Below, one piece after another: positions 10,436-22,419 of a stretch of DNA of 64,000 nt; position 1 is the first letter of the stretch, and each line of letters begins with the position of its first letter. The DNA is from Mycobacterium senriense. Its GTDB lineage: Bacteria > Actinomycetota > Actinomycetes > Mycobacteriales > Mycobacteriaceae. The translations under genes were made by a program, and so were the position numbers. The notes below the pieces were generated by a model. That model saw only the letters and a list, made by a program, of their open reading frames with translations, had not been told where the DNA came from and made no database searches. The DNA is taken from assembly GCF_019668465.1 (NCBI RefSeq), contig NZ_AP024828.1, forward strand, positions 744,001 to 808,000, written 5' to 3'.

Positions 10436-13400
10436 GTCACCGTCACCTTCACCGCCGGCGAGTAGACCAGTCGGCCGGCGCAGCCGATCCGTACCAGCGC
10501 CCACCAGTGGCCGGGTTCCAGCCAGGCCGGCGGGGTCAGCTGGAAGCCTAGGTCGACGGTGCCGCGGGCGGGTAGCACCGCGCCGAGGGCGCCCGGGCCC
10601 ATCCATTCCCAGGTGCCCCAGGGGCTGATCAGGTGCGCCTCCAGCGCCAGGTCGGCGCCGGCGTGGCTGCCGACGGTGACGGTCAAAGCACCCGCTTCGC
10701 CGGGTCCGAGCGTGACCTCGGTGGGCCCCTCGGCGAGGTAGACCAGCTCGCCGGTGGGCTCGCCCACGGTCACCACGCAGGCGTCCTCGACGGGCTGGCG
10801 CCAGCAGGCCGGGACGTCGTCGCCGGTGACGCGGAGTTCGGCGCGGACCGGATAGCGGCCGGGTTCGGCGCGCTCCGAGACCGACACCACCACGTCTTCG
10901 TAGAAGTGGTCGCCGCTTCGCATCGTGACGGGCAATTCGGCGGGCCTGGCCGTCCAGCCGTCCGGACACCGGACGGTGACGGTGCCGCGCAGCGTGGCGT
11001 CGGTGCTGTCGCATGCCGCGGTGAGGCGCAGCGACACCGCGCCGCCGGGCTCCGCGCTCGCCTGCGGCGGGTTCAGGTGGGCGGCCGCCGGCAGCCCGCC
11101 GAGCGGCGCGGGGCCGCGATTGTGCAGCCAATACCGTGCGTACAGCGGCTGCGCGGCCTCGGCGTGCGGGGCCAGGACGGCGGCGCCGGCCGCCGCCCGG
11201 GGCGCGTCCACGCGGGCCAGCACGGTCGCCACCTGGTAGCCATGCAGCTCGACCGAGGACACGGCCTCGGGGTGGGTTTCCAGCAGATCGGCGCGCCGCA
11301 GGTCGTGCAGCATCACGACGTCGGAGTCGATCGTGACGGGGGTGCCGGCGCCGGTGGTCTCCACCAGGCGCAGGGCCACCACGTTCGGGTTCAGCGGCGC
11401 CGCGCGGCCCTCGGTCAGTGGGTTGCCTGCGGCCTTGAGGGCGCCCAGCTGTACCGATTCGGGCTCGACGCGCAGCAGCGATCCGGCCGCAGGCCGCGCC
11501 GCCCCCCGCCGGCCCGGTCTGACTGCGAGCAGCGGTTGGGCGAACTGCGCGCTGCGGGTAGGGATTTCGGCCTGGCGCCAGTCGCCCGCCCCGCTGACCA
11601 ACGCGTAGTCGAAGGCGTGGGTCCAGTGCTGCAGTTGGAAGTTGGAGCCGTCCGGCGCGGTGCGGCGCGGATCGTCGATCCAGATGCCCGACGGCCAGCC
11701 GGTGCAGGACCGCATCAACGCGGTGTGCAGGGTGCCCTCGGTGTCGACGGCGAAGCTGGGCACCCCGCGGTTGAGCAGGGCGACGGTGCGGTCTTCGAAA
11801 GCGTCCGTCCCCGCGGGTGGTTGCTGCGGCACGGCGATCTCGGCGTCGCCGAGGTCGCCGGCCACCGCGGCGATCGCCGCCCGCAGTTCGTCCTCGTCGC
11901 GGCCGTCGATGACCAGCACCGGCAACGCCCGCGCCGAACGCAGGTCGGCGTCGGGCACCCACACCGCGTCCAACGGTGTCTCGGCCGGCACCCACACCAC
12001 GGCCCGGCCGGTCGCCGCCAACTGGCGCTCCAGCTCGTCGGCGTAGGCCGGAGCGCCGCCCAGCACGGCCGCGGCGAAGGCGTTGCGGGCGGGCCCGCCC
12101 AGCACGATGCGCACGTCGGGCAGGTTCGAATCGACCTCGAGGTGGCCGTAGCGCGGCTTGCCGGCGGCGCTGCAGGTGGCCGTGACGCCGGCACGCACCA
12201 ACGCGACCATCAGCTCCCGGGCCAACGGCCCGGCCATCGCCTCGGTCGGCGACACCACCTCGGCGACCGACACTGCCCGCACGGCGGTGCCCGACACCCG
12301 GATCCGGGCCGCCGAGGACAGGCCGAACCAGCCGTACGCCGGGTTGTCCAGAGTCCACGGGTGCCGGGCGGTGTCCACCGCGTCGGGCCCGTCATGCAGC
12401 AACGCAAAACCGCGACCGACGACGGCGTCACCCACCTCGCTGACCGGCATGGCGCCCGGCACCGGGCACGGCCAGCGCAACCGCACCAGCTGATCGGCGC
12501 CGCTGAACTCGTCGATGGTGGTGCGGCAGTCCACCCGCGCGAGGCCACGCAGGAGCGTCAGGGTCTGGGTGTAGCGCAGCAGCGTGCCGATCCGGCCGTG
12601 CACCACCACCCGCTGACCGAGCGGCCCGTGGAACGCCTGCACCCGCGCGGGCTCCTCCGACGAGCGCACCACCGGCCCCTTCGGCAGCAGGTGCCACGGG
12701 CCCTCGCCCTGCCTCGGGTGCGCCGGGTACTCCTCGTAGACGGCGAGCTCGTTGCCCACCCGGCCGTCGGCGATCAGCTCGGCGCCGTCCTGCAGCAGCG
12801 AGGCGACCCCGCCGCCACGCGCCGGGTCGACCCGGATGCGGTAGTGCTCGTTGGCGATCACCGATCCCGCGACCGGTTCCCAGCCGGCCGGTTCGCCCCG
12901 GCCGGGCGCGGGCACCAGCCGGTACGCCCGCCACCCCAGCGAGGGCACCTCGCGCGCCAGCCAGCTGACCGACCGGCCGTCGTGCTCGACGTGCGCCGCC
13001 AGTTCGGCACCGTCGGCGTCGAGCACCCGCACCCGGGCGCCCAGCGGCGGATCCAGGCGCGCGGTGACGATGTCGGTGCGCCGGCAGGTCAGCGGATTCC
13101 ACACGATCACGTCGCCCTCGCCGGAAGCGGCCTCGCCGGACAGCAACGCCAGCGCATTGTCGCGCGCCGCGCGGCCCAGCTCCCAGGCGTCGCGCCATCC
13201 GGTCAGCAGGTCGAGGTACACCTGGTCGGATTCCGAGCCGGTGATGGCGTCGTGGTGTGCGCCGTAAACCAGCTGCACCCACGCCTTGGCCAGCGCGGCC
13301 TGCGGGTACTCGGCGCCGGTCAGCAGGCCGGCGAACACCGCGAAACGCTCGGCCTGCAGCACGGCGTTCTCGGCGGCCCGGTTGGCCTGCTTGGTGTCGA

Positions 13401-14604
13401 TGTAGGACACGTCCTTGCCGGTGTAGATCGGGTTCATGTCCCGGGTCTGCGGCGACGGCACCCGGTCGCGCTGCGCCAGTTCCGCGCGCACCGCCGCGAA
13501 GAACTCGCACGGCAGCGCGCACACGAAGCGCGGCCAGGTGTAGCGGGCCGCCCAGTCACGGTGGATGTCGGTGACCCACTTGTTCGGCGGGGTGTAGTCG
13601 GTGCCGACGGGCAGCAGCACGTTGCGGGTCAGTGCGACCTTCTTGAGCTGATCGAACAGCTCGTACGTGGCGTCCTCGGCCTCGCCCAGCGACGCCGCGG
13701 AGTCCATCCACCAGCCCGCCGAATAGTGCGCGGGCATGTAGTGGGTGAGCAGGCCGCGGCCCGACGGCGAGATCCACTCGAACTCGCTGGCGAACTGCAT
13801 GCGCTCGATATCGCCGTCGCCCAGCGCCGGGCCCCACTGGTGGTGCGGTCCCCTGGCCCACGAACTCGACGTCAGGCCGGCATCCGCGGCCATCCCCGGG
13901 AATTGCGGATCGTGGCCGAACACGTCCAGCTGCCACGCGGTGGCCGGGTTGGCCCCCATGACGTGACGCTGAAAACCCATGCCGTGCACCAGGTTTCGAA
14001 TCGTCGTTTCGGGGCTGGTGAGGTTGGTGTTGGGTTCGTTGTAGGTGCCGCCCATCACCTCGACGCGGCCCGCAGCGATGAACCGGCGCAGGTCGGCCCG
14101 GTCCTCGGGGCGGGTGTCCCAGTACGGCTTGAGATAGTCGACCTCGGCCAGCACGAACTTGTAGTCGGGGTCGCGGCGCGCCATCTCCAGGTGCGCGTGC
14201 ACCAGGTCGAAGCCGTTCCGCTGGCGGGCCCGCCCCGGCGGGTCCTCGGCCCACTCGCTGGTATAGGCGCCCTGGGTGTTCCACCACACCGGGTCGTAGT
14301 GGAAATGGCTGACCATGAACATGGTCCAGCCGGGCTCGGCCACGGTGAGCTCGAACGGCAGCCGCTGACCGCCGACGTGGGCCCGCGCGGGCCGGCGCTG
14401 CCCGACGACGGCCTCGTCGACGCTTACCGCCACCTCGACGACCTCACGCCCGGGCTCGGCGACCGCGCGCCCGCGCAGGCCGCGGCCGTCGATGCGGATC
14501 GGCGTGGGCTGGGCGCAGTCGGAAACGGTGACGCGGACCAGCTGCAGCGGCGCGTCCGGGGGCCCGACGAAGAGCTCGGTCGGCTCGGCCTTCGTTATTC
14601 GCAT
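10432..14604 (-). CDS. GH38 alpha-mannosidase
   Basis: Large retaining alpha-mannosidase (1390 aa) with no signal peptide, so probably cytoplasmic. The GH38 catalytic domain starts with SHFHYDPVWWN, giving the zinc ligands His102 and Asp104. The nucleophile Asp is in WQLDVFGHD near residue 230, and the later zinc-site segment HHDAITGSESDQ is near residue 445. The C-terminal 700 residues are beta-rich. It heads an operon with a helical protein and a ROK kinase, suggesting salvage of mannose from mannosides or manno-conjugates. It is equivalent by position to Rv0648, which I recall as about 1,215 residues. Very long open frames on the opposite strand here are artefacts of GC-rich codon use. Confidence 0.94.
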   Translation of the reverse strand: MRITKAEPTELFVGPPDAPLQLVRVTVSDCAQPTPIRIDGRGLRGRAVAEPGREVVEVAVSVDEAVVGQRRPARAHVGGQRLPFELTVAEPGWTMFMVSHFHYDPVWWNTQGAYTSEWAEDPPGRARQRNGFDLVHAHLEMARRDPDYKFVLAEVDYLKPYWDTRPEDRADLRRFIAAGRVEVMGGTYNEPNTNLTSPETTIRNLVHGMGFQRHVMGANPATAWQLDVFGHDPQFPGMAADAGLTSSSWARGPHHQWGPALGDGDIERMQFASEFEWISPSGRGLLTHYMPAHYSAGWWMDSAASLGEAEDATYELFDQLKKVALTRNVLLPVGTDYTPPNKWVTDIHRDWAARYTWPRFVCALPCEFFAAVRAELAQRDRVPSPQTRDMNPIYTGKDVSYIDTKQANRAAENAVLQAERFAVFAGLLTGAEYPQAALAKAWVQLVYGAHHDAITGSESDQVYLDLLTGWRDAWELGRAARDNALALLSGEAASGEGDVIVWNPLTCRRTDIVTARLDPPLGARVRVLDADGAELAAHVEHDGRSVSWLAREVPSLGWRAYRLVPAPGRGEPAGWEPVAGSVIANEHYRIRVDPARGGGVASLLQDGAELIADGRVGNELAVYEEYPAHPRQGEGPWHLLPKGPVVRSSEEPARVQAFHGPLGQRVVVHGRIGTLLRYTQTLTLLRGLARVDCRTTIDEFSGADQLVRLRWPCPVPGAMPVSEVGDAVVGRGFALLHDGPDAVDTARHPWTLDNPAYGWFGLSSAARIRVSGTAVRAVSVAEVVSPTEAMAGPLARELMVALVRAGVTATCSAAGKPRYGHLEVDSNLPDVRIVLGGPARNAFAAAVLGGAPAYADELERQLAATGRAVVWVPAETPLDAVWVPDADLRSARALPVLVIDGRDEDELRAAIAAVAGDLGDAEIAVPQQPPAGTDAFEDRTVALLNRGVPSFAVDTEGTLHTALMRSCTGWPSGIWIDDPRRTAPDGSNFQLQHWTHAFDYALVSGAGDWRQAEIPTRSAQFAQPLLAVRPGRRGAARPAAGSLLRVEPESVQLGALKAAGNPLTEGRAAPLNPNVVALRLVETTGAGTPVTIDSDVVMLHDLRRADLLETHPEAVSSVELHGYQVATVLARVDAPRAAAGAAVLAPHAEAAQPLYARYWLHNRGPAPLGGLPAAAHLNPPQASAEPGGAVSLRLTAACDSTDATLRGTVTVRCPDGWTARPAELPVTMRSGDHFYEDVVVSVSERAEPGRYPVRAELRVTGDDVPACWRQPVEDACVVTVGEPTGELVYLAEGPTEVTLGPGEAGALTVTVGSHAGADLALEAHLISPWGTWEWMGPGALGAVLPARGTVDLGFQLTPPAWLEPGHWWALVRIGCAGRLVYSPAVKVTVT

Positions 14605-14647
14605 GCCGAAACCACCTGCATGCCCGCACCTTACGGCGCGCGAGACC

Positions 14648-14653
14648 TAGGAT
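14648..14653 (+). promoter_or_regulatory. -10 box for leaderless dinB-like gene
   Basis: TAGGAT, matching TANNNT, is followed by 6 nt and then the ATG at 14660. Transcription would therefore start on the A of the start codon. No Shine-Dalgarno precedes this ATG, consistent with a leaderless mRNA. Confidence 0.5.
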
Positions 14654-14659
14654 CGACCA

Positions 14660-15274
14660 ATGCCCGCCCTCGCCCCGCCAGTGGCCGACGAACGCAGCGC
14701 CCTGCGCGAATTCCTGGCGTTTCACCAGAGCGCGTTTTTCGCCGTCAGCCATGGCCTCACCGACGATCAGGCCCGCTCCACGCCCTCGGTCAGCGCGCTG
14801 TCGATCGGCGGCCTGGTCAAGCACGCGACCGGGATGCAGCGCAGCTGGATGACGCGCGTCGCCGCCGCGCCGGACGCGCCGCCGAAAGACCCGCGGCCGT
14901 TCGAGCAGATCGCCGCGGAGTTCGCCGACCAACACGTGATGCGGCCCGACGAGACGCTGGCCGGGCTGCTGGGGGCGTTCGAGGCGCAGAACGCGACCTC
15001 GCTGCGGCTGGTGGAGACCGCCGACTTGGACGCCGCGGTGCCCGTTCCGCGGGACATTCCGTGGTTTCCCAAGAACCAGGAGTCCTGGTCGGTGCGCTGG
15101 GTGATCCTGCACGTGATCAACGAGCTGGCCCGGCATGCCGGGCATGCCGACATCATCCGGGAGACGATCGATGGCGCCACCATGTACGAGTTGATCGCCG
15201 CGCGGGAGGACTGGGCGATCGAGGGCTGGGTGCAGCCCTGGAAAAGTGGGGACGGCCGCGCGCGTCCGAGTTAG
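14660..15274 (+). CDS. DinB superfamily protein (DUF664-like)
   Basis: Four-helix-bundle protein of 204 aa of the DinB/mycothiol-transferase-like superfamily. The expected metal-binding histidines are visible: GGLVKHATG near residue 54 and HVINELARHAGHADIIRE near residues 150-167. Actinobacterial members are often thiol (mycothiol)-dependent enzymes; the substrate is unknown. It is probably leaderless. It precedes the ABC1 kinase gene by 41 bp on the same strand. I do not recall an equivalent here in M. tuberculosis. Confidence 0.85.
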   Translation: MPALAPPVADERSALREFLAFHQSAFFAVSHGLTDDQARSTPSVSALSIGGLVKHATGMQRSWMTRVAAAPDAPPKDPRPFEQIAAEFADQHVMRPDETLAGLLGAFEAQNATSLRLVETADLDAAVPVPRDIPWFPKNQESWSVRWVILHVINELARHAGHADIIRETIDGATMYELIAAREDWAIEGWVQPWKSGDGRARPS

Positions 15275-15315
15275 AGGATTGGGACTCATCCGTGCCGATT
15301 TGGCACACTGCACAG

Positions 15316-16662
15316 ATGAGCTCCGCTAAACATCGAGAGGGCGCCAAGCTCGACCGGGTGCCGTTGCCGGTCGAAGCGGCCCGGGTTGCCGTGACAGGTT
15401 GGCAGGTCACCCGCACCGCCGCTCGCATCGTCACCAAGCTGCCCGGCAGGGGTCCGTGGCAGCAGAAGGTGATCAAGCAGCTCCCCCAGACCTTCGCCGA
15501 CCTGGGACCGACGTACGTCAAGTTCGGCCAGATCATCGCGTCCAGTCCCGGCGCGTTCGGTGAATCGCTGTCCCGGGAGTTCCGCGGCCTGCTCGACCGG
15601 GTGCCGCCCGCCGACGCCGGCGAGGTGCACACACTCTTCGTCGAAGACCTCGGCGGTGACCCGTCCGAGTTGTTCGCCGAATGGGACGAGACGCCGTTCG
15701 CGTCGGCGTCCATCGCGCAGGTGCACTACGCCACCCTGCACAGCGGCGAGGAGGTCGTCGTCAAGATCCAGCGGCCGGGCATCCGGCGCCGGGTCGCGGC
15801 CGACCTGCAGATCCTCAAGCGTTTCGCCCAGGCCGTCGAACTGGCCAAGCTGGGCCGCCGGCTCTCGGCGCAGGACGTGGTCGCCGACTTCTCCGACAAC
15901 CTGGCCGAGGAGCTGAACTTCCGGCTGGAGGCGCAGTCGATGGAGGCGTGGGTGTCCCACCTGCACGCCTCCCCGCTGGGCCGCAACATCCGGGTGCCGC
16001 AGGTGTTCTGGGACTTCACCAGCGACCGGGTGCTGACCATGGAGCGGGTGCACGGCATCCGGATCGACGACGTCGCCGCCATCCGCAAGGCCGGCTTCGA
16101 CGGAACCGACTTGGTCAAGGCGCTGCTGTTCTCGCTGTTCGAGGGCGGGCTGCGGCACGGGCTGTTCCACGGTGACCTGCACGCCGGCAACCTCTACGTC
16201 GACGACCGGGGCCGCATCGTCTTCTTCGACTTCGGGATCATGGGCCGCATCGACCCACGCACCCGCTGGCTGCTGCGCGAGCTGGTGTACGCGCTGCTGG
16301 TCAAGAAGGACCACGCGGCGGCGGGCAAGATCGTCGTGCTGATGGGCGCCGTCGGCACCATGAAGCCGGAGGCCGAGGCCGCCAAGGACCTGGAGAAGTT
16401 CGCGACCCCGCTGACCATGTCGACGCTGGGCGACATGTCCTACGCCGACATCGGCCGGCAGCTCTCGACGCTGGCCGACGCCTACGACGTCAAGCTCCCC
16501 CGCGAGCTGGTGCTGATCGGCAAGCAATTCCTCTACGTCGAGCGGTACATGAAGCTGCTGGCGCCCAAGTGGCAGATGATGTCGGATCCGCAGCTGACGG
16601 GCTATTTCGCGAATTTCATGGTCGAAGTCAGTCGCGAGCACTCCTCCGACGTCGAGGTATAG
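15316..16662 (+). CDS. ABC1/UbiB-family atypical kinase
   Basis: Atypical kinase-like protein, 448 aa. UbiB-family hallmarks in order: KFGQ motif (GPTYVKFGQIIASSPG), Ala-rich loop (FASASIAQVH), VAIK-type lysine (VVVKIQRPG), catalytic loop (HGDLHAGNLYV) and metal-binding DFG (FFDFGIMGRID). Relatives control quinone or lipid homeostasis. The mycobacterial role is not established. ATG 15316 gives MSSAKHREGAK. The gene after it, lipG, starts 11 bp past the stop. The order ABC1-lipG-mmaA1 matches Rv0647c-Rv0646c-Rv0645c, suggesting a link with envelope lipids. Confidence 0.93.
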   Translation: MSSAKHREGAKLDRVPLPVEAARVAVTGWQVTRTAARIVTKLPGRGPWQQKVIKQLPQTFADLGPTYVKFGQIIASSPGAFGESLSREFRGLLDRVPPADAGEVHTLFVEDLGGDPSELFAEWDETPFASASIAQVHYATLHSGEEVVVKIQRPGIRRRVAADLQILKRFAQAVELAKLGRRLSAQDVVADFSDNLAEELNFRLEAQSMEAWVSHLHASPLGRNIRVPQVFWDFTSDRVLTMERVHGIRIDDVAAIRKAGFDGTDLVKALLFSLFEGGLRHGLFHGDLHAGNLYVDDRGRIVFFDFGIMGRIDPRTRWLLRELVYALLVKKDHAAAGKIVVLMGAVGTMKPEAEAAKDLEKFATPLTMSTLGDMSYADIGRQLSTLADAYDVKLPRELVLIGKQFLYVERYMKLLAPKWQMMSDPQLTGYFANFMVEVSREHSSDVEV

Positions 16663-16673
16663 GAGCTTCTCTG

Positions 16674-18529
<1,856 letters not shown>

Positions 18530-18726
18530 CGGCCGGATTGGGTGGACGCGGACCGGCCACCCTGGAAAAGTAGACTCCGTATCCGCGGTCGGGGCCCACG
18601 ACGCGCACCCGCACCCTTTTCGAAATTTCGCCTCGACGTTGGGTACCGTTGCAGGGCAAACGCGACCCCTCCGATGCGCGCGCGGGTTGTAGCAAGTGAA
18701 CCTCATCGGAGGAGAACAGGACGAAC

Positions 18727-19623
18727 ATGGCTGAGCAACCGACTAGCCCGACGAAGACGCGGACGCGTTCGGAGGACATCCAGGCGCATTACGACGTCTC
18801 CGACGACTTCTTCGGCCTGTTCCAGGACCCCTCCCGGATCTACAGCTGCGCCTACTTCGAGCGCGACGACATGAGCCTGGAAGAGGCCCAGTACGCCAAG
18901 ATCGACCTCAACCTGGACAAGCTGGACCTCAAGCCGGGCATGACCCTGCTGGATATCGGCTGCGGGTGGGGCACCACCATGAAGCGCGCCGTCGAGCGGT
19001 TCGACGTCAACGTCATCGGCCTGACGCTGTCCAAGAACCAGCACGCCCGCGCCCAGGCGTTGCTCGAGTCCATCGACACCGGCCGCTCGCGCCAGGTCCG
19101 CCTGCAGAACTGGGAGGACTTCAGCGAGCCCGTCGACCGCATCGTGTCGATCGAGGCCTTCGAGCACTTCGGCCACGAGAACTACGACGACTTCTTCAAG
19201 CGGACCTTCGACATCATGCCCGACGACGGCCGGATGACCGTTCAGAGCAGTGTCAGTTACCACCCCAGCGATCTGCACGCCCGCGGCAAGAAGCTGACGT
19301 TCGAGACGGCGCGGTTCATCAAGTTCATCGTCACCGAGATCTTCCCGGGCGGCCGGCTGCCGTCCACCCAGATGATGGTCGATCACGGAGTGAAGGCGGG
19401 ATTTGTTGTACCCGAACCGCTTTCGCTGCGGCCGCACTACATCAAGACGCTGCACATCTGGGGCGACACACTGGAGTCGAACCGGGACAAGGCCATCGAG
19501 GTCACCTCCGAAGAGGTCTACAACCGCTACATCAAGTACCTGCGCGGCTGCGAGCACTACTTCAGCGACGAGATGCTCGATGTCAGCCTGGTGACCTACC
19601 TCAAGCCGGGCGCCTCGAACTAG
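18727..19623 (+). CDS. mmaA4: Hydroxymycolate synthase MmaA4 (Hma)
   Basis: SAM-dependent methyltransferase (298 aa) that adds a methyl and a hydroxyl to the distal double bond of meromycolate, the branch point to keto- and methoxymycolates. It is very close to M. tuberculosis MmaA4 as remembered, including the N-terminal SPTKTRTR extension, [42 protein letters not shown], and the C-terminal LVTYLKPGA. The upstream sequence CGGAGGAGAAC gives a good ribosome site. It has its own 197-bp upstream region, so is probably transcribed separately from mmaA1. Confidence 0.96.
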   Translation: MAEQPTSPTKTRTRSEDIQAHYDVSDDFFGLFQDPSRIYSCAYFERDDMSLEEAQYAKIDLNLDKLDLKPGMTLLDIGCGWGTTMKRAVERFDVNVIGLTLSKNQHARAQALLESIDTGRSRQVRLQNWEDFSEPVDRIVSIEAFEHFGHENYDDFFKRTFDIMPDDGRMTVQSSVSYHPSDLHARGKKLTFETARFIKFIVTEIFPGGRLPSTQMMVDHGVKAGFVVPEPLSLRPHYIKTLHIWGDTLESNRDKAIEVTSEEVYNRYIKYLRGCEHYFSDEMLDVSLVTYLKPGASN

Positions 19624-19725
19624 CACGCCTGATTTTCGCGCCGCCTGTCGGATTAGCGCTGCGTGGTTCGTCGAGTAGGTAGAGAGTGGAGCAGACGGCT
19701 TCGCTCACTACCGGAGGTGACGAAC

Positions 19726-20424
19726 ATGCAGTACTTCGCCCTGTTGATCAGCAAGGAACAGGACCGTACGCCCGACGATGCCGCCACCGCGATGGCGGCC
19801 TGGGAGAACTTCCACGCCAAGGCCGGTTCGGCGATCAAGGCCGGTGACGCGCTGGCCCCCGCCGCGGCCGCGGCGGTGATCACCGGCGGCCCGGACGCGC
19901 CGACCGTCACCGACGGCCCCTTCGCCGAGGCCGCCGAGGTTGCGTGCGGCTACTACGTCTTTGAAGCCGAAAACCTGGACGAGGCGCTGGCACTGGCGCG
20001 TGACGTCCCGATCGCCGCGTTCGGGGCGGTGGAGCTGTGGCCGGTGGTCCACTCGATCGAGCCGGCACGCGAGCTGACCGGCAACGACTGGCTCGCGCTC
20101 CTGCTGGAACCGCCCGCCACCGCCCACACGCCGGGCACCCCCGAGTGGGAGGCGGTGGCCGCCAAGCACGCGGATCTGCACGTCGCCGCCGGCGATCACG
20201 TGCTCGGCGGCGCCGCGTTGCACGACCGCTCCACGGCGACGACCGTGCGGGTGCGCGACGGCGAGGTCCTCATCACGGACGGCCCCTATGTCGAGGGCGC
20301 CGAGATCGCGACCGGCATCTACCTGCTGGGCGCCGTCGACCGCGACGAGGCGATCAAGATCGCGTCGATGATCCCCGCCTCGACCGTGCAGGTGCGCCAA
20401 CTGGCGGGCGTCTCCGGCCTGTAG
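19726..20424 (+). CDS. Tandem DGPF (YCII-related) domain protein
   Basis: Soluble 232-aa protein made of two YCII/DGPF domains. The first spans about residues 1-115, with VTDGPFAEAAEVACGYYVF and GAVELWPV. The second spans about residues 125-232, with ITDGPYVEGAEIATGIYLL and VQVRQLAG. Most DGPF proteins carry one copy, so this is a duplication/fusion. ATG 19726 has a near-perfect GGAGGTGA 5 nt upstream. Only 3 bp separate it from an ECF-type sigma factor gene. DGPF proteins linked to ECF42 sigma factors are a described pairing. Their biochemical role is unknown. Confidence 0.88.
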   Translation: MQYFALLISKEQDRTPDDAATAMAAWENFHAKAGSAIKAGDALAPAAAAAVITGGPDAPTVTDGPFAEAAEVACGYYVFEAENLDEALALARDVPIAAFGAVELWPVVHSIEPARELTGNDWLALLLEPPATAHTPGTPEWEAVAAKHADLHVAAGDHVLGGAALHDRSTATTVRVRDGEVLITDGPYVEGAEIATGIYLLGAVDRDEAIKIASMIPASTVQVRQLAGVSGL

Positions 20425-20427
20425 CGA

Positions 20428-21645
20428 ATGGCCGACCTGGACGGCGTCTTCCGCCGGGAATGGGGCCCGGCCGTGGCCGCGCTCGCGCGGTGGTCGGGTG
20501 ACCTCACCGTCGCCGAGGACGCCGTCCAGGAGGCCTGCGCCGAGGCGCTGCGCACCTGGCCGCGCGACGGCATGCCCGAAAGCCCGGGCGGCTGGCTGGT
20601 GACCGTCGGCCGTAACCGCGCCCGGGACCGGTTGCGCCGCGAATCGTCGCGCCCCGGAAAGGAATTGGCGGCTGTGGTGGACGACATCAGGGCGCGCACC
20701 GATCACACCGATCCGCATCCGGTACGCGACGACGAATTGCGGATGATGTTCACCTGTGCCCACCCGGCGCTGGACCGGCAATCGCAGTTGGCCCTCACGC
20801 TGCGGTTGGTGTCCGGTTTGACCGTCGGCGAGATCGCGAGGGCGCTCCTGCAGTCCGAGGCGGCCATCGGTCAGCGAATCACGCGCGCCAAGAACAAGGT
20901 TCGGCACGCCAACATCCCGCTGCGGGTGCCACCGGCGGAGCTGCTGCCCGAGCGCACTCCGCACGTGTTCGGTTGCGTCTATTCGGTGTTCACCGAGGGC
21001 TACTGGTCGACAGCCGGCCCGTCGGCCATCCGCGACGACCTGTGCGACGAAGGGATCCGGCTGGGCGCCGAGCTGTGCGCGCTGCTGCCCGACGAGCCCG
21101 AGGCGCACGCCCTGTCCGCCCTGATGCTGCTGCACGATTCGCGGCGCGCGACCCGGGTGGACGACAGCGGGATGCTGGTGCCGCTTGAGGACCAGGACCG
21201 GCGCCGCTGGGACCGGCAGCGCATTTCACGCGGGCTCGAGCGGTTGCGTCGCGCCCGGGGCTCGACGGGGGCCTATCTGCCCCAGGCCGTGATCGCGGCG
21301 GTGCATGCCACGGCACCGTCCTGGGAGCGGACCGACTGGGTGACCATCTGCGCCGCCTACGACCGGCTGTCCGGATTGACCGGCTCGCCGGTGGTGGCCG
21401 CCAACCGCGCACTGGCGATCGGATTCCGCGATGGTCCCGACGCCGGACTGGCCGCCCTGGACAAGGTGGCACACGATCCGCGGCTGGCCCGGTCCAATCT
21501 CGTCGCGACGGTGCGCGCCGACCTGCTGCGGCGCGCGGGCAGACCCGCCGATGCGCTGCGGTGGTATCGAGAGGCGTTGGAGTCCAACGGATCCGAGCCC
21601 GGCCGCGCGTTTCTGCGGCGGCGCATCGTCGAGTGCGGGGGTTAG
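20428..21645 (+). CDS. ECF42-type RNA polymerase sigma factor
   Basis: Extracytoplasmic-function sigma factor, 405 aa, far longer than the roughly 200 aa of ordinary ECF factors. Region 2 covers residues 1-75 ([35 protein letters not shown]) and region 4 about 105-165 ([25 protein letters not shown]). A C-terminal extension of about 220 residues is TPR-like in ECF42 proteins; it includes GYWSTAGP and [16 protein letters not shown]. No anti-sigma factor gene is nearby; the extension is thought to replace it. The ATG lies 3 nt after the DGPF gene, so they are co-translated. The stop overlaps the convergent rplA stop by 4 bp. Confidence 0.9.
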   Translation: MADLDGVFRREWGPAVAALARWSGDLTVAEDAVQEACAEALRTWPRDGMPESPGGWLVTVGRNRARDRLRRESSRPGKELAAVVDDIRARTDHTDPHPVRDDELRMMFTCAHPALDRQSQLALTLRLVSGLTVGEIARALLQSEAAIGQRITRAKNKVRHANIPLRVPPAELLPERTPHVFGCVYSVFTEGYWSTAGPSAIRDDLCDEGIRLGAELCALLPDEPEAHALSALMLLHDSRRATRVDDSGMLVPLEDQDRRRWDRQRISRGLERLRRARGSTGAYLPQAVIAAVHATAPSWERTDWVTICAAYDRLSGLTGSPVVAANRALAIGFRDGPDAGLAALDKVAHDPRLARSNLVATVRADLLRRAGRPADALRWYREALESNGSEPGRAFLRRRIVECGG

Positions 21646-22349
21646 GACTCCGAGAAGTTGCGGGTGACGGCCGGGTCGACCGGGATGCCCGGTCCGGTCG
21701 TCGTCGAGACCACGATCTTCTTCAGGTAGCGGCCCTTGGAGGCTGACGGCTTGAGCCGCAGCACCTCATCCAGTGCGGCGCCGTAGTTCTCGGCCAGGGC
21801 CTTCTCGTCGAACGAGGCCTTGCCGATCACGAAGTGCAGGTTGGCCTGCTTGTCCACCCGGAAGTTGATCTTGCCGCCCTTGATGTCGGCGACGGCCTTG
21901 GCGACGTCGGGGGTCACGGTGCCGGTCTTGGGGTTCGGCATCAGGCCGCGCGGCCCGAGGATCCGGGCGATGCGACCGACCTTGGCCATCTGGTCCGGCG
22001 TGGCGATGGCGGCGTCGAAGTCGAGGAACCCGCCCTGGATCTTCTCGATCAGGTCGTCGCTGCCGACGATGTCGGCGCCGGCCGCCTGGGCCTGCTCGGC
22101 CTTGTCGCCGACCGCGAACACCGCGACGCGGGCGGTCTTGCCGGTGCCGTGCGGAAGGTTGACCGTGCCGCGGACCATCTGGTCGGCCTTGCGCGGGTCG
22201 ACGCCGAGCCGGATCGCCACCTCGACGGTGGAGTCCTGCTTGCTCGACGACGTCTCCTTGGCGAGCTTGGCCGCCTCCAGCGGGGAGTACAGGTTGTCGC
22301 GGTCCACCTTTTCGGCGGCGGCGCGGTATGCCTTGCTGTTCTTGCTCAC
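21642..22349 (-). CDS. rplA: 50S ribosomal protein L1
   Basis: L1 (235 aa) forms the mobile stalk at the E site and often represses its own operon. Signature segments: [46 protein letters not shown] and [18 protein letters not shown] 22349 ([12 protein letters not shown]) is chosen over a TTG at 22361 because it matches the length and N-terminus of M. tuberculosis L1. The Shine-Dalgarno is weak for either. It is 70 bp downstream of rplK. Confidence 0.97.
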   Translation of the reverse strand: MSKNSKAYRAAAEKVDRDNLYSPLEAAKLAKETSSSKQDSTVEVAIRLGVDPRKADQMVRGTVNLPHGTGKTARVAVFAVGDKAEQAQAAGADIVGSDDLIEKIQGGFLDFDAAIATPDQMAKVGRIARILGPRGLMPNPKTGTVTPDVAKAVADIKGGKINFRVDKQANLHFVIGKASFDEKALAENYGAALDEVLRLKPSASKGRYLKKIVVSTTTGPGIPVDPAVTRNFSES

Positions 22350-22419
22350 TTGCAAATCCAATCTGGTGTTGGGTCCGTGGTTACTAAGCGGGCCGAAGCT
22401 GGCCCTCCCACAGTTAGGG

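Noticed and set aside
10436..12358. Upstream extension of the helical protein gene through the mannosidase gene
   Set aside because: Overlaps the mannosidase on the same strand in another frame; the ATGA overlap at 10432-10435 gives the natural start.
10633..15315. Open frame of over 1500 codons antisense to the GH38 gene, in frame with the ABC1 kinase
   Set aside because: Composition is Arg/Gly/Ala/His-rich with no motifs; only the part from ATG 15316 matches a known family.
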